A stretch of DNA of 29,515 bases, taken from Lachnospiraceae bacterium. Its GTDB lineage: Bacteria; Bacillota_A; Clostridia; Lachnospirales; Lachnospiraceae. Shown here in pieces: positions 1-9,010 of this stretch (positions are counted from its first letter, which is position 1; the number at the start of each line of letters is the position of its first letter). The position numbers were made by a program, and so were the translations under genes. Location of the stretch: positions 1 through 29,515 of the forward strand of contig JAGZJD010000028.1 in NCBI GenBank assembly GCA_018365895.1. The letters run 5' to 3'. The notes beneath the pieces are model-generated. The model had not been told where the DNA came from. It saw nothing but the letters and a program-made list of their open reading frames with translations, and ran no database searches.

Positions 1-246
1 AACAGCATTTACAGCTGCTCCGCCAATCGTCGCCTGTTCAACAGCTGCTGCAGCTTCATTTACATCAACTGTCATTTGCTCAAATGCATCTGCCTCCGGA
101 AGCACCTGACGATAGGCTTCCTGTTTCGCTGCTTCCTGAGATGCAGCAATCGGTTCTTTCGTTACTTCATATACGATCCCAAGCAGCAAACCGGATACAA
201 GTGTGATCGCTGTCAGAATCAACGTATTTTTCATAATCTTATTCAT
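1..246 (-). CDS. rnfG: Electron transport complex protein RnfG, N-terminal part (cut by window edge)
   Basis: The minus strand reads an 82-codon open frame from ATG at 246 to the window edge. It begins MNKIMKNTLILTAI and continues into a hydrophobic stretch, which fits the single N-terminal membrane helix of RnfG. RnfG carries a covalently bound FMN, but that region lies outside the window. The start overlaps the rnfD stop by one base (TAATG), and a GGAGGAG ribosome binding site sits inside the end of rnfD, so translation is probably coupled. The order rnfC-rnfD-rnfG is the usual rnfCDGEAB order. The call rests mostly on context plus the N-terminal helix. Confidence 0.88.
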   Translation of the reverse strand, partial: MNKIMKNTLILTAITLVSGLLLGIVYEVTKEPIAASQEAAKQEAYRQVLPEADAFEQMTVDVNEAAAAVEQATIGGAAVNAV

Positions 247-1184
247 TATTTCTCTCCTCCTTTACCAAATGGTTTTGGAAGAGTTACCTTCTCAATCAAT
301 GGTACCAGCATATTACTGATGATGATCGCATAAGATACACCCTCTGCAGAGCCACCGAAGAGACGGAACAAGCCTGTCAGTATACCAAGCAGCATACCAT
401 ATACAATCTGTCCCCGCTTTGTAATCGGCGAAGTTACATAATCTGTTGCCATGAACCATGCACCAAGCATCAAACCGCCGCCACATAGTTGTGCTGTAAT
501 AAACTGCGGATCAAATCCATGTCCGCCAAAAATACTGATAAAGATCACAAATGTAGCAATATATGTACCAGGGATGCGAAGATCGATGATGCCAAGAAGC
601 AGAAGGAAGATCGCACCAATCATAATTGCAATAACAGAAGTCTCACCAATCGTTCCCGGAATCGTTCCAAGAAGCATTTTGAATGTATTGACTCCTTCAA
701 GACTTCCGTCAGCCCGCATCTGTGCCAAAGGTGTTGCTGAGGTCACACCATCATATACAAATGTTGTCATTCTTCCTGTAAAGGAAATCAAAAGGAAACA
801 CCTTGCACCAAGCGCAGGATTCATAAAATTCTGTCCTAATCCTCCAAACAGCTGTTTTACAACAAGAATTGCAAAAACACTTCCAAGCGCTCCCATCCAG
901 AGCGGCGCCGTTGGCGGAAGGTTCAGTGCCAGCAAAAGACCTGTTACAACTGCACTGAAATCATTGATAGTTATTTTCTTATGCATCAGCTTTTCATAAA
1001 CATATTCTGTCAAAACTGCTGCTGCTGTCGTCACGATAATATTCCACAATGCCGGAAATCCAAAATTAAATACGCCAAATGCTGCTGCCGGCAACAATGC
1101 AATTGTTACCATAAGCATAATATTGCTTGTCGTAATTTTATCCCGGACATGCGGAGATGATGAAAGATGATATTGTTCACTCAC
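246..1184 (-). CDS. rnfD: Electron transport complex protein RnfD
   Basis: This 312-residue protein is highly hydrophobic with many membrane segments. It is a core membrane subunit of the Rnf complex, which moves electrons from reduced ferredoxin to NAD+ and pumps Na+ or H+. The motif GVTSATPLA near residues 147-154 matches the site in RnfD/NqrB where FMN is attached through a threonine phosphoester, here expected at Thr151. Length is normal for the family. It starts 23 bases after the rnfC stop and ends in a one-base overlap with rnfG, so all three are one transcription unit. Which ion is pumped cannot be told from this sequence. Confidence 0.96.
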   Translation of the reverse strand: MSEQYHLSSSPHVRDKITTSNIMLMVTIALLPAAAFGVFNFGFPALWNIIVTTAAAVLTEYVYEKLMHKKITINDFSAVVTGLLLALNLPPTAPLWMGALGSVFAILVVKQLFGGLGQNFMNPALGARCFLLISFTGRMTTFVYDGVTSATPLAQMRADGSLEGVNTFKMLLGTIPGTIGETSVIAIMIGAIFLLLLGIIDLRIPGTYIATFVIFISIFGGHGFDPQFITAQLCGGGLMLGAWFMATDYVTSPITKRGQIVYGMLLGILTGLFRLFGGSAEGVSYAIIISNMLVPLIEKVTLPKPFGKGGEK

Positions 1185-1207
1185 GCCCGTATTCCTACCC
1201 TTTCTCT

Positions 1208-2524
1208 CTATTTCTTTTTATGCGATAAAGCGATTTTTCTCATGGATCCGATTGCCTGCTTTAAATGACGTTTTGCCGGACAAACATAGCTGCAGGAACC
1301 GCACTCTACACATTCCAGCCCTTCCCATTTTACGAAAGAAGACTCATCCATCCGCTCTGCAAAATCTGCAAGTCTTGACGGAATAATCCGACTCGGACAC
1401 GCATCTACACATCGTCCGCAATTAATGCAGGCCGTTGCTTCCTGTTTTGCAACTTCATCTTCTGTAAATCCGAGAATTGCAGAAGATGTCTTAGTCACAG
1501 GCGTATCTGTCGTAAACATAGCAAATCCCATCATTGGTCCGCCGGAAATAATTTTTTCCGGTTCCCCTTTGAATCCTCCTGCCGCTTCAATCAATTCATT
1601 TTGATTCATTCCGAGTGGAACAAGGAAATTGCCAGGTTCATTTACAGCATCTCCACTTACTGTTACTACTCGTTCCATTAATGGTTTTCCGGTAATGACT
1701 GCTCGATGAATGCTGATTAATGTCTCCACATTATCTACTACACAGCCTGCATCTGCCGGCAGCATGCTGGAATTGATTGCCCTACCTGTAGAGGCATAAA
1801 TCAATTGACGCTCTGCACCCTGCGGATACTTTGTCTGAAGTGCTACTACTTTGATTCGCGGTTCATTCTGAACAAGCTCTTCTAACCGTTTGATACAGTC
1901 TGATTTATTATCTTCTATCGCCAAAATTCCTGTAGCATTATCAAATAGCTGAAGAACAACCTTCAGACCGCTGATAAGCTCATCCGGATTTTCCAGCATT
2001 CTGCGATAGTCCGCCGTAATATACGGTTCACACTCTGCACAGTTTGCAATAATATAATCTATCTTTTCAGGTTCTTTCGGAGACAGTTTTACCCTTGTCG
2101 GGAAACCTGCACCCCCCATTCCAACGATCCCCGCATCTGCAATGATATTAAGAATTTCTTCTTTTGTCATGTAGATCAGCGGTTTTCGCTCTTCATAGGT
2201 TACTTCTTCATACTGTTCATCATTTTCGATCACAATACTGTTTACCTTTGCACCTGTCGGATTATATCTCGGCTCAATTGCTTTTACCGTACCGGAAACA
2301 GATGCGTAAATCGGTGATGATACAAATCCACTGCTTTCAGCAATCTTTTGCCCTTTCAACACTCTATCACCAACAGAAACGATTGCCTGTGCAGGCGCAC
2401 CTATATGCTGTGAAAGAGGGTATACAAGAGTCCCTTTCGGTTTCAATACCTGGATGGCTTTGTCTTTGGCGAGACTTTTGCCATCATTCGGATGAACACC
2501 ACCTTTAAATGTTACAAGCTTCAT
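1208..2524 (-). CDS. rnfC: Electron transport complex protein RnfC
   Basis: This 438-residue soluble subunit is the NADH-side entry of the Rnf complex. The glycine-rich segment GIVGMGGAGFPT (about residues 132-143) is the nucleotide/FMN-binding part. Two [4Fe-4S] cluster motifs follow: cysteines 366, 369, 372, 376 and cysteines 405, 408, 411, 415, each of the CxxCxxCxxxCP type. A lipoyl/barrel-sandwich-like region occupies the N-terminus. It is the first gene of the rnf operon. AAAGGA upstream of ATG 2524 is the likely ribosome binding site. The family length is 430-450 residues for the short Gram-positive type, so the protein is complete. Confidence 0.97.
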   Translation of the reverse strand: MKLVTFKGGVHPNDGKSLAKDKAIQVLKPKGTLVYPLSQHIGAPAQAIVSVGDRVLKGQKIAESSGFVSSPIYASVSGTVKAIEPRYNPTGAKVNSIVIENDEQYEEVTYEERKPLIYMTKEEILNIIADAGIVGMGGAGFPTRVKLSPKEPEKIDYIIANCAECEPYITADYRRMLENPDELISGLKVVLQLFDNATGILAIEDNKSDCIKRLEELVQNEPRIKVVALQTKYPQGAERQLIYASTGRAINSSMLPADAGCVVDNVETLISIHRAVITGKPLMERVVTVSGDAVNEPGNFLVPLGMNQNELIEAAGGFKGEPEKIISGGPMMGFAMFTTDTPVTKTSSAILGFTEDEVAKQEATACINCGRCVDACPSRIIPSRLADFAERMDESSFVKWEGLECVECGSCSYVCPAKRHLKQAIGSMRKIALSHKKK

Positions 2525-2562
2525 ACCCCATTATCCTTTCTCTTTAAGTCTTATCCTTCTCT

Positions 2563-2590
2563 ATTATAGGCAAAAGCAATATAAAAATCC
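2563..2590 (-). promoter_or_regulatory. Possible rnf operon promoter
   Basis: On the minus strand a perfect TATAAT box lies at 2563-2568, about 40 bases before the rnfC start. The base run 17 positions upstream (TGGATT) is only a weak -35 match, so the -10 box carries this call. The position fits, because the previous operon is terminated at 2666-2697. Confidence 0.45.
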
Positions 2591-2665
2591 AGTTTTCCGC
2601 GCAAAAATATTGTACATTTTAGCATACAAAAAAGCTTCGAAATTGATATTTTTTCGTCAATATGT

Positions 2666-2697
2666 AAAAAGGACTGTACACTTCTGTACAGTCCTTC
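2666..2697 (-). terminator. Rho-independent terminator after rpsA
   Basis: A perfect 12-base-pair inverted repeat, AAGGACTGTACA at 2669-2680 and TGTACAGTCCTT at 2685-2696, encloses a four-base loop. In the minus-strand transcript it is followed by a U run (complement of 2666-2670). It lies just past the rpsA stop and closes the murR-to-rpsA operon. Confidence 0.93.
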
Positions 2698-2710
2698 GCA
2701 CTATTCAGTC

Positions 2711-3796
2711 TTATTCTTCCTCTGCTGCTTCTTCAGATGATGTCTCTGGTTCTAATGCTTTCATGCTTAAGCTGATTTTTTTCTCTTCTTCATTCAGGTC
2801 TACTACTTTTGCTGTAATCTCCTGACCAATGCTCAGCACATCTGCCGGTTTTTCAACATGTGCTCTTGAAATCTGAGATACATGAAGTAATGCATCTACA
2901 CCCGGAGCAAGTTCTACGAATGCACCAAAATCTGTCATTCTTGCAACTTTTCCTGTTACAACGCTTCCAACAGCATATGCTTCAGCTGCATTTGCCCACG
3001 GATTTGTCTCTGGGAATTTTAAAGATAAAGCAACTTTTGTATCGTTAATATCTTTTACAAGAACTTTCACAGTATCGCCTACCTGGAATACTTTTTTCGG
3101 GTTCTCTACTCTGCCCCAAGACATTTCAGAAATATGAAGTAAACCATCTACTCCGCCGAGGTCAATGAATGCACCAAAATCTGTTACATTCTTAACAGTT
3201 CCTTCTACTGTATCACCAACCTGAAGTTTTGCAAATAATTCTTTCTGAAGTTCTGCTTTCTTAGCAACAAGAAGCTGTCTTCTGTCTCCGATAATACGGT
3301 TTCTTCTTGGATTGAATTCGCTGATAACAAATTCAATTTCCTGTCCCTGATATTTTCCTAAGTCTTTCTCATATGTGTCAGATACAAGGCTTGCCGGAAT
3401 AAATACTCTTGCTTCATCAACAACAACACTTAAGCCGCCGCCTAAAATCTGAGTTACAGTTGCTTTCAGAACTTCTTTGTTCTCAAATGCTTCACGCAGT
3501 CTTTCGTTGCCTTTTTCAGCTGCCAATCTCTTATATGTTAAGAGCACCTGACCTTCTCCGTCATTGACTTTCAGAACTTTCACTGTCATCGGATCTCCAA
3601 CAGATACAAGCGTTGTTAGATCTACACCGGTTTCGTTTGTATATTCACTGCGTGTAATGATACCGTCTGCTTTATATCCGATGTTCAGGATAATCTCATC
3701 CGGTTTTACATCGATAACTGTACCGTCTACTACCTCTCCGTTATGTATTGTTTTAAATGACTCTTCTAACATTTGTTCAAAAGTTAAATCTGACAT
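2711..3796 (-). CDS. rpsA: 30S ribosomal protein S1 (four S1 domains)
   Basis: This 361-residue protein has four S1 RNA-binding repeats, as in the shorter Gram-positive S1 proteins rather than the six-repeat E. coli form. Repeats three and four carry the typical TDFGAF cores followed by DGLLHIS and DALLHVS. The C-terminus is acidic (SSEEAAEEE). The frame is open back to a TTG at 3814, but ATG 3796 is chosen because GAGGAGGT lies nine bases upstream, inside the end of ispH. It overlaps ispH by 20 bases. In several clostridia IspH and S1 are one fused polypeptide. Here a TAA just before the TTG in the rpsA frame shows they are separate. Confidence 0.96.
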   Translation of the reverse strand: MSDLTFEQMLEESFKTIHNGEVVDGTVIDVKPDEIILNIGYKADGIITRSEYTNETGVDLTTLVSVGDPMTVKVLKVNDGEGQVLLTYKRLAAEKGNERLREAFENKEVLKATVTQILGGGLSVVVDEARVFIPASLVSDTYEKDLGKYQGQEIEFVISEFNPRRNRIIGDRRQLLVAKKAELQKELFAKLQVGDTVEGTVKNVTDFGAFIDLGGVDGLLHISEMSWGRVENPKKVFQVGDTVKVLVKDINDTKVALSLKFPETNPWANAAEAYAVGSVVTGKVARMTDFGAFVELAPGVDALLHVSQISRAHVEKPADVLSIGQEITAKVVDLNEEEKKISLSMKALEPETSSEEAAEEE

Positions 3797-4631
3797 TATT
3801 TTGAACCTCCTCAATTATTTTATTGGGCGTCGATGCCCCAGCTGTAATACCTACTGTTTCCGAGGACCCTAATTGATTCAAATCCAAATCGTCAAGTGTC
3901 TGAATATAGTACGTATTGTTACATGCTTTTTTTGATATTTCAAATAGCTTTTGGGTATTGGAGCTGTGCTTATCACCAACGACAAGCATGGCATCAACTT
4001 TCCCGGCAATGCAAAGCGCCTCATCCTGACGTTCTTTCGTAGCACTGCAAATCGTATTTAAAACACTTATATGATACCCCATTTTTTCTATAATTTCAAC
4101 TAATTCTTTAAATTTATTGTAATTAAATGTCGTCTGTGATACAATACACAGCTCCTGATCAAAGGAAGTATGAAATCTGTGGACATCTTCCTTTGATCCG
4201 ATTACTGTCACTTTTGTTTTAGACCACCCTTTAATTCCTTCCACTTCCGGATGTTTTTCATTCCCGATAATAATAATTTCTTTACCTTTGGCACTTTCTT
4301 CTGCTACGATTTTATGAATTTTTTTAACAAAAGGGCATGTAGCATCCACACAGGTAATCTTATTTTTTTCCAAAAGATCATAAATATGTTTTGCTACACC
4401 ATGAGAACGGATTACAACAATCCCATCCTGCAACGCAGCCAGCTCCTCCTCTGATTCGATTACTTCTACCCCTTTTTGCCTAAGATCGTTCACAACAATC
4501 TCATTATGAATAATCGGACCATAAGTATAAACTTTTTTTCCCCGATTTGTTTCTGCCTGCTCATAAACAGTCTCTACAGCCCTCTTCACACCAAAACAAA
4601 AGCCCGCTGTTTTTGCTACTTTTATCTGCAT
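3777..4631 (-). CDS. ispH: 4-hydroxy-3-methylbut-2-enyl diphosphate reductase
   Basis: IspH (LytB) catalyses the last step of the MEP isoprenoid pathway, reducing HMBPP to IPP and DMAPP with an iron-sulfur cluster. The three cluster cysteines are visible: Cys12 in GFCFGVKRAV, Cys99 in VDATCPFV and Cys195 in NTICSATKERQ. Substrate-binding signatures such as IHNE, IRSHGV, GNEKHPEVEG and SQTTFN are present. Its 284 residues are a normal length. It overlaps the cmk end by 10 bases and the rpsA start by 20 bases, indicating coupled translation. The cmk-ispH-rpsA order is a known clostridial arrangement. Confidence 0.97.
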   Translation of the reverse strand: MQIKVAKTAGFCFGVKRAVETVYEQAETNRGKKVYTYGPIIHNEIVVNDLRQKGVEVIESEEELAALQDGIVVIRSHGVAKHIYDLLEKNKITCVDATCPFVKKIHKIVAEESAKGKEIIIIGNEKHPEVEGIKGWSKTKVTVIGSKEDVHRFHTSFDQELCIVSQTTFNYNKFKELVEIIEKMGYHISVLNTICSATKERQDEALCIAGKVDAMLVVGDKHSSNTQKLFEISKKACNNTYYIQTLDDLDLNQLGSSETVGITAGASTPNKIIEEVQNNVRFNF

Positions 4632-5278
4632 AATGCTTTAATCGCCTCCACTACTTCCTCAATCGTCATATCCGAAGAATCTATTAAAACTGCATCTTCT
4701 GCCTGGCAAAGTGGAGAAACCTGGCGGTTCATATCCTGATAATCTCTCTGTTCAATATCCTGCGCGACTTTCTCATAATCACAATCTTCACCCTTCTCTA
4801 AAAGTTCCTGATAGCGTCTTTTTGCTCTTGTTTCCACACTAGCCGTCAAGTATATTTTCACATCGGCATCCGGAAGGATTCTTGTTCCGATATCACGTCC
4901 ATCCATGACCACATCCTCGGTTCTGGCAAGCTCTCTCTGCAGCGCCAATAAATGCTCACGCACTTCAGCAACAGCGGAACTTTTAGATGCCATATTTCCC
5001 ACCATTTCTTCTCTAAGCCTGTCTGTAACATTCTCTTCATTTAGGTATACCTGCTGTATCCCATCTTCATAGACAATCTTAACTTCTGCACCTGTACAGG
5101 CTTTGGCAATCGAATTACTATCTCCCGGATCGATTCCGAGTTTTAGAAAATACAGCGCCATTGCCCGATACATTGCTCCTGTGTCTACATAAATAAATCC
5201 TTTTTCTTTCGCAACTTTTTTTGCTATTGTACTTTTACCGGCACCAGCCGGTCCATCTATTGCAATATTATATCCCAT
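4622..5278 (-). CDS. cmk: (d)CMP kinase
   Basis: Cytidylate kinase transfers phosphate from ATP to CMP or dCMP. The P-loop GPAGAGKST lies at residues 9-17, followed by YVDTGAMYRA, which contacts the nucleotide, and the DGRDIGT motif in the middle of the protein. Its 218 residues are the typical bacterial length. It starts 18 bases after the upstream flavoprotein gene and overlaps ispH by 10 bases. It is part of the five-gene operon that ends with rpsA. Confidence 0.96.
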   Translation of the reverse strand: MGYNIAIDGPAGAGKSTIAKKVAKEKGFIYVDTGAMYRAMALYFLKLGIDPGDSNSIAKACTGAEVKIVYEDGIQQVYLNEENVTDRLREEMVGNMASKSSAVAEVREHLLALQRELARTEDVVMDGRDIGTRILPDADVKIYLTASVETRAKRRYQELLEKGEDCDYEKVAQDIEQRDYQDMNRQVSPLCQAEDAVLIDSSDMTIEEVVEAIKALCR

Positions 5279-5296
5279 CTAAACTCTGCCTCCGTA

Positions 5297-6541
5297 TTAT
5301 TCTTCTGCGATTCCGGCGTTCATCCCCGCTGCATAAGCTGTTGACCATGCAATCTGAAGATTAAATCCGCCTGTCAGCGCATCCAGATCCAAAACTTCTC
5401 CCGCAAAATAAACGCCCGGTACAATCTTGGACTCCATTGTCGCCGGATTGATTTCTTTTACGTTTACACCGCCTTTTGTAATAATTGCTTCATTATAATC
5501 CCGCAAGCCGGTCAATGTTGCCGGAAATGCTTTCATCAATTTTACAAATCTCTGGCGTTCTTCCTTTGAAATTTCATTTACTTTTTTATCCGGATCGATT
5601 CCACTAAGTGAAATCATTACCGGAATCAATTTTGCCGGAAAGAGCTTGTGGACCGCATTTTTAAACTGTTTATTCCGATTCTCCTCAAAATCCCGGATTA
5701 CTCTTTGATCAAGCTGTTCTTCTGAAAGTGCGGGTTTGAGATCAATCTGAAGTTCCAATGATTGTTTTAAAAGCCTTTTTCCCACAATGCTGCTGGCACT
5801 TAACATCAGCGGTCCGCTTACTCCATAATGAGTGAACAGCATTTCTCCAAAATCACTGTACAGAACTTTTTTGCCATTCAAAATCTTTACTGCTACATTG
5901 CGAAGCGACAGTCCCTGAAGCTCATGCGTATAGACTTCCTCCGTCTCCATCGGAACAAGCGCAGGCATCAGCTCTGTTACCTTATGGCCCAGTTCCGCTG
6001 CAAACCGGTATCCATCTCCACGAGATCCTGTTGTCTGATAAGAAAATCCACCGGTTGTAATAATACAGGCATCTCCATATATTTTTTCCCCTTTTTCAAG
6101 TCTAATAGCTTCAAATCTTCCTTCTTTTATAAGAATTTCTTTCACTTTTGTATTCAGATGTATTTGCACGCCCTGCATTTTCATCTCTTTTTGCAGCACC
6201 TGAATCACATCTGAAGAATGATCTGATACCGGAAACACTCTGTCTCCCCGTTCAATTTTTGTCTTCAGTCCGATTTCTTCAAAAAAGCGAATGGTATCCT
6301 CATTTGTATATCCATAAAAACTGCTGTACAAAAACTTAGCATTGGACACAACAGATTGAAAAAGCACTTCCATGTCAGCTGCGTTTGTCAGATTACAGCG
6401 TCCTTTTCCTGTAATAAATAATTTTTTTCCAAGCTTTTCATTCTGTTCATATAAATGTACTTCCTGTCCATTTCTTGCAGCAAAGATAGCCGCAAACATT
6501 CCGGCAGCTCCTCCGCCTATTATCAGCACTTTATTCTTCAT
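5297..6541 (-). CDS. HI0933/BaiN-type NAD(P)/FAD-dependent oxidoreductase
   Basis: This 414-residue flavoprotein starts with a Rossmann dinucleotide motif GGGAAGMFAA (residues 9-18), followed by EQNEKLGKKLFITGKGRCN, a signature of the HI0933-like (YhiN) family. Near the C-terminus GGVNVKEINPATM and VPGVYFAGEVLDLDALTGG complete the FAD site. The family also contains BaiN, proposed for bile-acid 7-dehydroxylation. Nothing here supports a bile-acid role: no other bai genes are nearby, and the same gene type commonly precedes cmk in clostridia. The natural substrate is unknown. The start overlaps the regulator gene upstream by 11 bases. Confidence 0.92.
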   Translation of the reverse strand: MKNKVLIIGGGAAGMFAAIFAARNGQEVHLYEQNEKLGKKLFITGKGRCNLTNAADMEVLFQSVVSNAKFLYSSFYGYTNEDTIRFFEEIGLKTKIERGDRVFPVSDHSSDVIQVLQKEMKMQGVQIHLNTKVKEILIKEGRFEAIRLEKGEKIYGDACIITTGGFSYQTTGSRGDGYRFAAELGHKVTELMPALVPMETEEVYTHELQGLSLRNVAVKILNGKKVLYSDFGEMLFTHYGVSGPLMLSASSIVGKRLLKQSLELQIDLKPALSEEQLDQRVIRDFEENRNKQFKNAVHKLFPAKLIPVMISLSGIDPDKKVNEISKEERQRFVKLMKAFPATLTGLRDYNEAIITKGGVNVKEINPATMESKIVPGVYFAGEVLDLDALTGGFNLQIAWSTAYAAGMNAGIAEE

Positions 6542-7445
6542 ATCCTAATTCCATCCTGTCATCTACCTGATTCAGTTCATCACCACTGTATACTTGATAT
6601 TCATCCCAGATTTCTTCCAGTGTCTCCAACGTCTTTACAACTTCCTTTTGTTTTTTCATACACAATGCTACAACAAGTGCATTGATCACGCTAAGCGGCG
6701 CCACAAGCGAATCTACAATAGAAGCCATATCGCTTCTTGCAATCAGATTGCAGGAAGAATAAATTGTCATTGGCGAATGTACACTGTCTGTCAGCGTAAT
6801 CACCTTTGCTTTTCTATTGCTGGCAAATTCTAATGCCTTTAGTGTACGCATCGAATACCGAGGAAAACTAATACCGATTACGACATCCTCCTCTCCTATT
6901 CGTATCATCTGTTCAAAAATCTCACTGGAACTGTTGGTATGAACCAATGTAATATGGTCAAAAATCAGATTCAAATAATAGCATAAGAAGTTAGCCAACG
7001 GTGCACAGCTGCGAATCCCAATAATATATATCTTTCGCGCCTTTACAATCGTATCCACTGCTTCTTCAAAAGCTTTCTGATCCAGACTTCCTATCGTCAT
7101 CTTAATCTTCTCAATATCTGACTGCAACACAGACTCCAAAATTTCCGATTGACTGATACGCCCATAAGTCACTTCCATACGCTGGATGGAATTCAGCTTA
7201 TGTCTAACAAGTTCTTCCAACGCTCTTTGAAAGCCCGGGTATCCTTTATAACCAAGCTGAGTTGCAAAGCGCACCACCGTAGACTCACTTACTCCTACAA
7301 CTTTTCCAAGCCTGGCTGCGGTCAAAAATACTGCCTTATCGTAATTCTGAACAATATAGTCTGCAAGCCGTTTCTGCCCTTTACTCAGTTCTTTGTACTG
7401 TTCTTCTATTCTCCGCAATAATTCATTCTTATTGTTACTGCTCAT
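6531..7445 (-). CDS. MurR/RpiR family transcriptional regulator with SIS domain
   Basis: This 304-residue protein has an N-terminal HTH_6 DNA-binding domain (roughly residues 1-77, recognition region GVSESTVVRFATQLGYKG). A SIS sugar-phosphate-binding domain follows (roughly 120-250, including IRSCAPLANF). Members sense phosphosugars such as N-acetylmuramic acid 6-phosphate. No sugar catabolic genes are beside it. It is the first gene of the operon with the flavoprotein, cmk, ispH and rpsA, overlapping its neighbour by 11 bases. GGAAGAG lies eight bases before ATG 7445. The effector is unknown. Confidence 0.93.
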   Translation of the reverse strand: MSSNNKNELLRRIEEQYKELSKGQKRLADYIVQNYDKAVFLTAARLGKVVGVSESTVVRFATQLGYKGYPGFQRALEELVRHKLNSIQRMEVTYGRISQSEILESVLQSDIEKIKMTIGSLDQKAFEEAVDTIVKARKIYIIGIRSCAPLANFLCYYLNLIFDHITLVHTNSSSEIFEQMIRIGEEDVVIGISFPRYSMRTLKALEFASNRKAKVITLTDSVHSPMTIYSSCNLIARSDMASIVDSLVAPLSVINALVVALCMKKQKEVVKTLETLEEIWDEYQVYSGDELNQVDDRMELGYEE

Positions 7446-7499
7446 ATTCTGACTCTTCCTTTTTTCTAAAATACCTCTTCTATATTAAATGTTTTTCAG

Positions 7500-7540
7500 A
7501 AAAAAAACAAGGAAGAAAACCAGAATCTCTGATTTTCTCC
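7500..7540 (-). terminator. Terminator of the decarboxylase operon
   Basis: The minus strand can fold GGAGAAAATCAG (7540-7529) with CTGGTTTTCTTCC (7523-7511), with one wobble pair and a one-base bulge. The stem is followed shortly by eight U residues (7507-7500). It lies just after the oadA stop and before the murR-type gene, so it separates the two operons. Confidence 0.8.
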
Positions 7541-7556
7541 CCGATTATTTATTTCC

Positions 7557-8969
7557 TTATACCGGATAAGCACCGTTCTCTGTATCGGCAACTGTCTGAT
7601 CGACTTTTGTCTGCTGAGCTTCCCGATATTTAAAATAGTCCGTTGCCACCTGTGGGAATAATGCATAAGACAATACGTCCTCATCCTGTTGCGACCACTG
7701 TGCCATTTCTCCACGCAGTGTGTCGAGTTCATCCGGAATCAGATCTGCCGGACGGCATGTAATAACTTCCGCATCCCCTATACATTTCTTTTGTACTTCT
7801 TCGTTAAATGGCTTAACAGTTTTTCCGTATTTTCCACTTAGAATATCTTTCGTTTCTTTTGTTGCCATTTTGTAACGTTCGCCCATCATTTCGTTAAATA
7901 CAGCCTGTGTACCAACAATCTGTGAAGACGGTGTTACAAGCGGCGGTTCTCCGAGGTCTTTTCGCACTCTTGGAACTTCTTCTAACACTTCGTAATACTT
8001 ATCTTCTGCACCTTGCTCCTTTAACTGAGATGTCAAGTTAGAAAGCATTCCTCCCGGAACCTGATACAAAAGCGTCTTAATATTAACTCCCAAGTTCTTT
8101 GGATTAAGAAGACCCGACTCCAGAGCCTCATCTCGGATCGGACGGAAATAATCTGCAATTTCTGCAAGCAATTTCTGATCCAGTCCTGTATCGTACGGCG
8201 TTCCCTTAAATGTCTCTACCATAACTTCTGTCGCCGGCTGAGACGTTCCCATTGCAAACGGTGAGATTGCAGTATCAATCACATCAACTCCAGCTTCAAC
8301 TGCCTTCAAATAAGTCATAGACGCAACGCCTGATGTGTAATGTGTATGAAGTTGAATCGGAAGTGTTGTTGCTTCTTTCATCGCCTGTACCAGTTCTGTT
8401 GCTTTATACGGCACAAGAAGTCCTGCCATATCTTTAATACAGATTGATGTAGCTCCCATATCTTCAATTCTTTTTGCAATATCGATCCAGTATTCCAGTG
8501 TATAAGCATCTCCCAGTGTATAAGAAAGAGCAACCTGTGCATCTGCTTTTTCTGACACTGCTGCTGTTACCGCTGTCTGAAGGTTGCGAAGGTCATTCAG
8601 ACAATCAAAAATACGAATAATATCAATTCCATTTGCAACAGATTTCTTCACGAAATATTCTACTACATCATCTGCATACGGGCGATATCCGAGAATATTC
8701 TGCCCACGGAACAGCATCTGAAGTTTTGTGTTTTTAAATCCGGCACGGAATTTACGAAGTCTGTCCCACGGATCTTCTTTCAAAAATCTGAGAGAAGCGT
8801 CAAATGTGGCTCCGCCCCAACATTCGACAGAATGATATCCGACCTGATCCATTTTATCAACGATCGGAAGCATCTGTTCCGTTGTCATACGTGTCGCAAT
8901 CAAAGACTGATGTGCATCACGCAGAATTGTTTCAGTTATTTTAATTGGTTTTTTTACCATTTCTGCCAT
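7557..8969 (-). CDS. oadA: Oxaloacetate decarboxylase alpha subunit, carboxyltransferase domain (5S-like)
   Basis: This 470-residue protein carries the TIM-barrel carboxyltransferase found in oxaloacetate decarboxylase, pyruvate carboxylase and the 5S subunit of transcarboxylase. It moves the carboxyl group between oxaloacetate/pyruvate and biotin. The metal and catalytic residues are visible: Asp18 in LRDAHQS, Lys179 in CIKDMAG (expected to be carbamylated), His208 and His210 in QLHTHYTSG. The C-terminal biotin domain of the longer enzymes is absent, and the biotin carrier is a separate gene upstream. AGGAGG precedes ATG 8969. It is the last gene of the operon, and the terminator follows directly. 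Confidence 0.94.
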   Translation of the reverse strand: MAEMVKKPIKITETILRDAHQSLIATRMTTEQMLPIVDKMDQVGYHSVECWGGATFDASLRFLKEDPWDRLRKFRAGFKNTKLQMLFRGQNILGYRPYADDVVEYFVKKSVANGIDIIRIFDCLNDLRNLQTAVTAAVSEKADAQVALSYTLGDAYTLEYWIDIAKRIEDMGATSICIKDMAGLLVPYKATELVQAMKEATTLPIQLHTHYTSGVASMTYLKAVEAGVDVIDTAISPFAMGTSQPATEVMVETFKGTPYDTGLDQKLLAEIADYFRPIRDEALESGLLNPKNLGVNIKTLLYQVPGGMLSNLTSQLKEQGAEDKYYEVLEEVPRVRKDLGEPPLVTPSSQIVGTQAVFNEMMGERYKMATKETKDILSGKYGKTVKPFNEEVQKKCIGDAEVITCRPADLIPDELDTLRGEMAQWSQQDEDVLSYALFPQVATDYFKYREAQQTKVDQTVADTENGAYPV

Positions 8970-9010
8970 TGTGTGTTCCTCCTATTTCTTGGACAATTAT
9001 GCCCTGTCTC

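Noticed and set aside
451..999. Plus-strand ORF of 182 codons opposite rnfD.
   Set aside because: It is the antisense shadow of a well-supported membrane protein gene and resembles no protein.
5297..6541. Annotation as the bile-acid enzyme BaiN.
   Set aside because: No other bai genes are present and this flavoprotein commonly sits beside cmk in clostridia, so only the family name is used.
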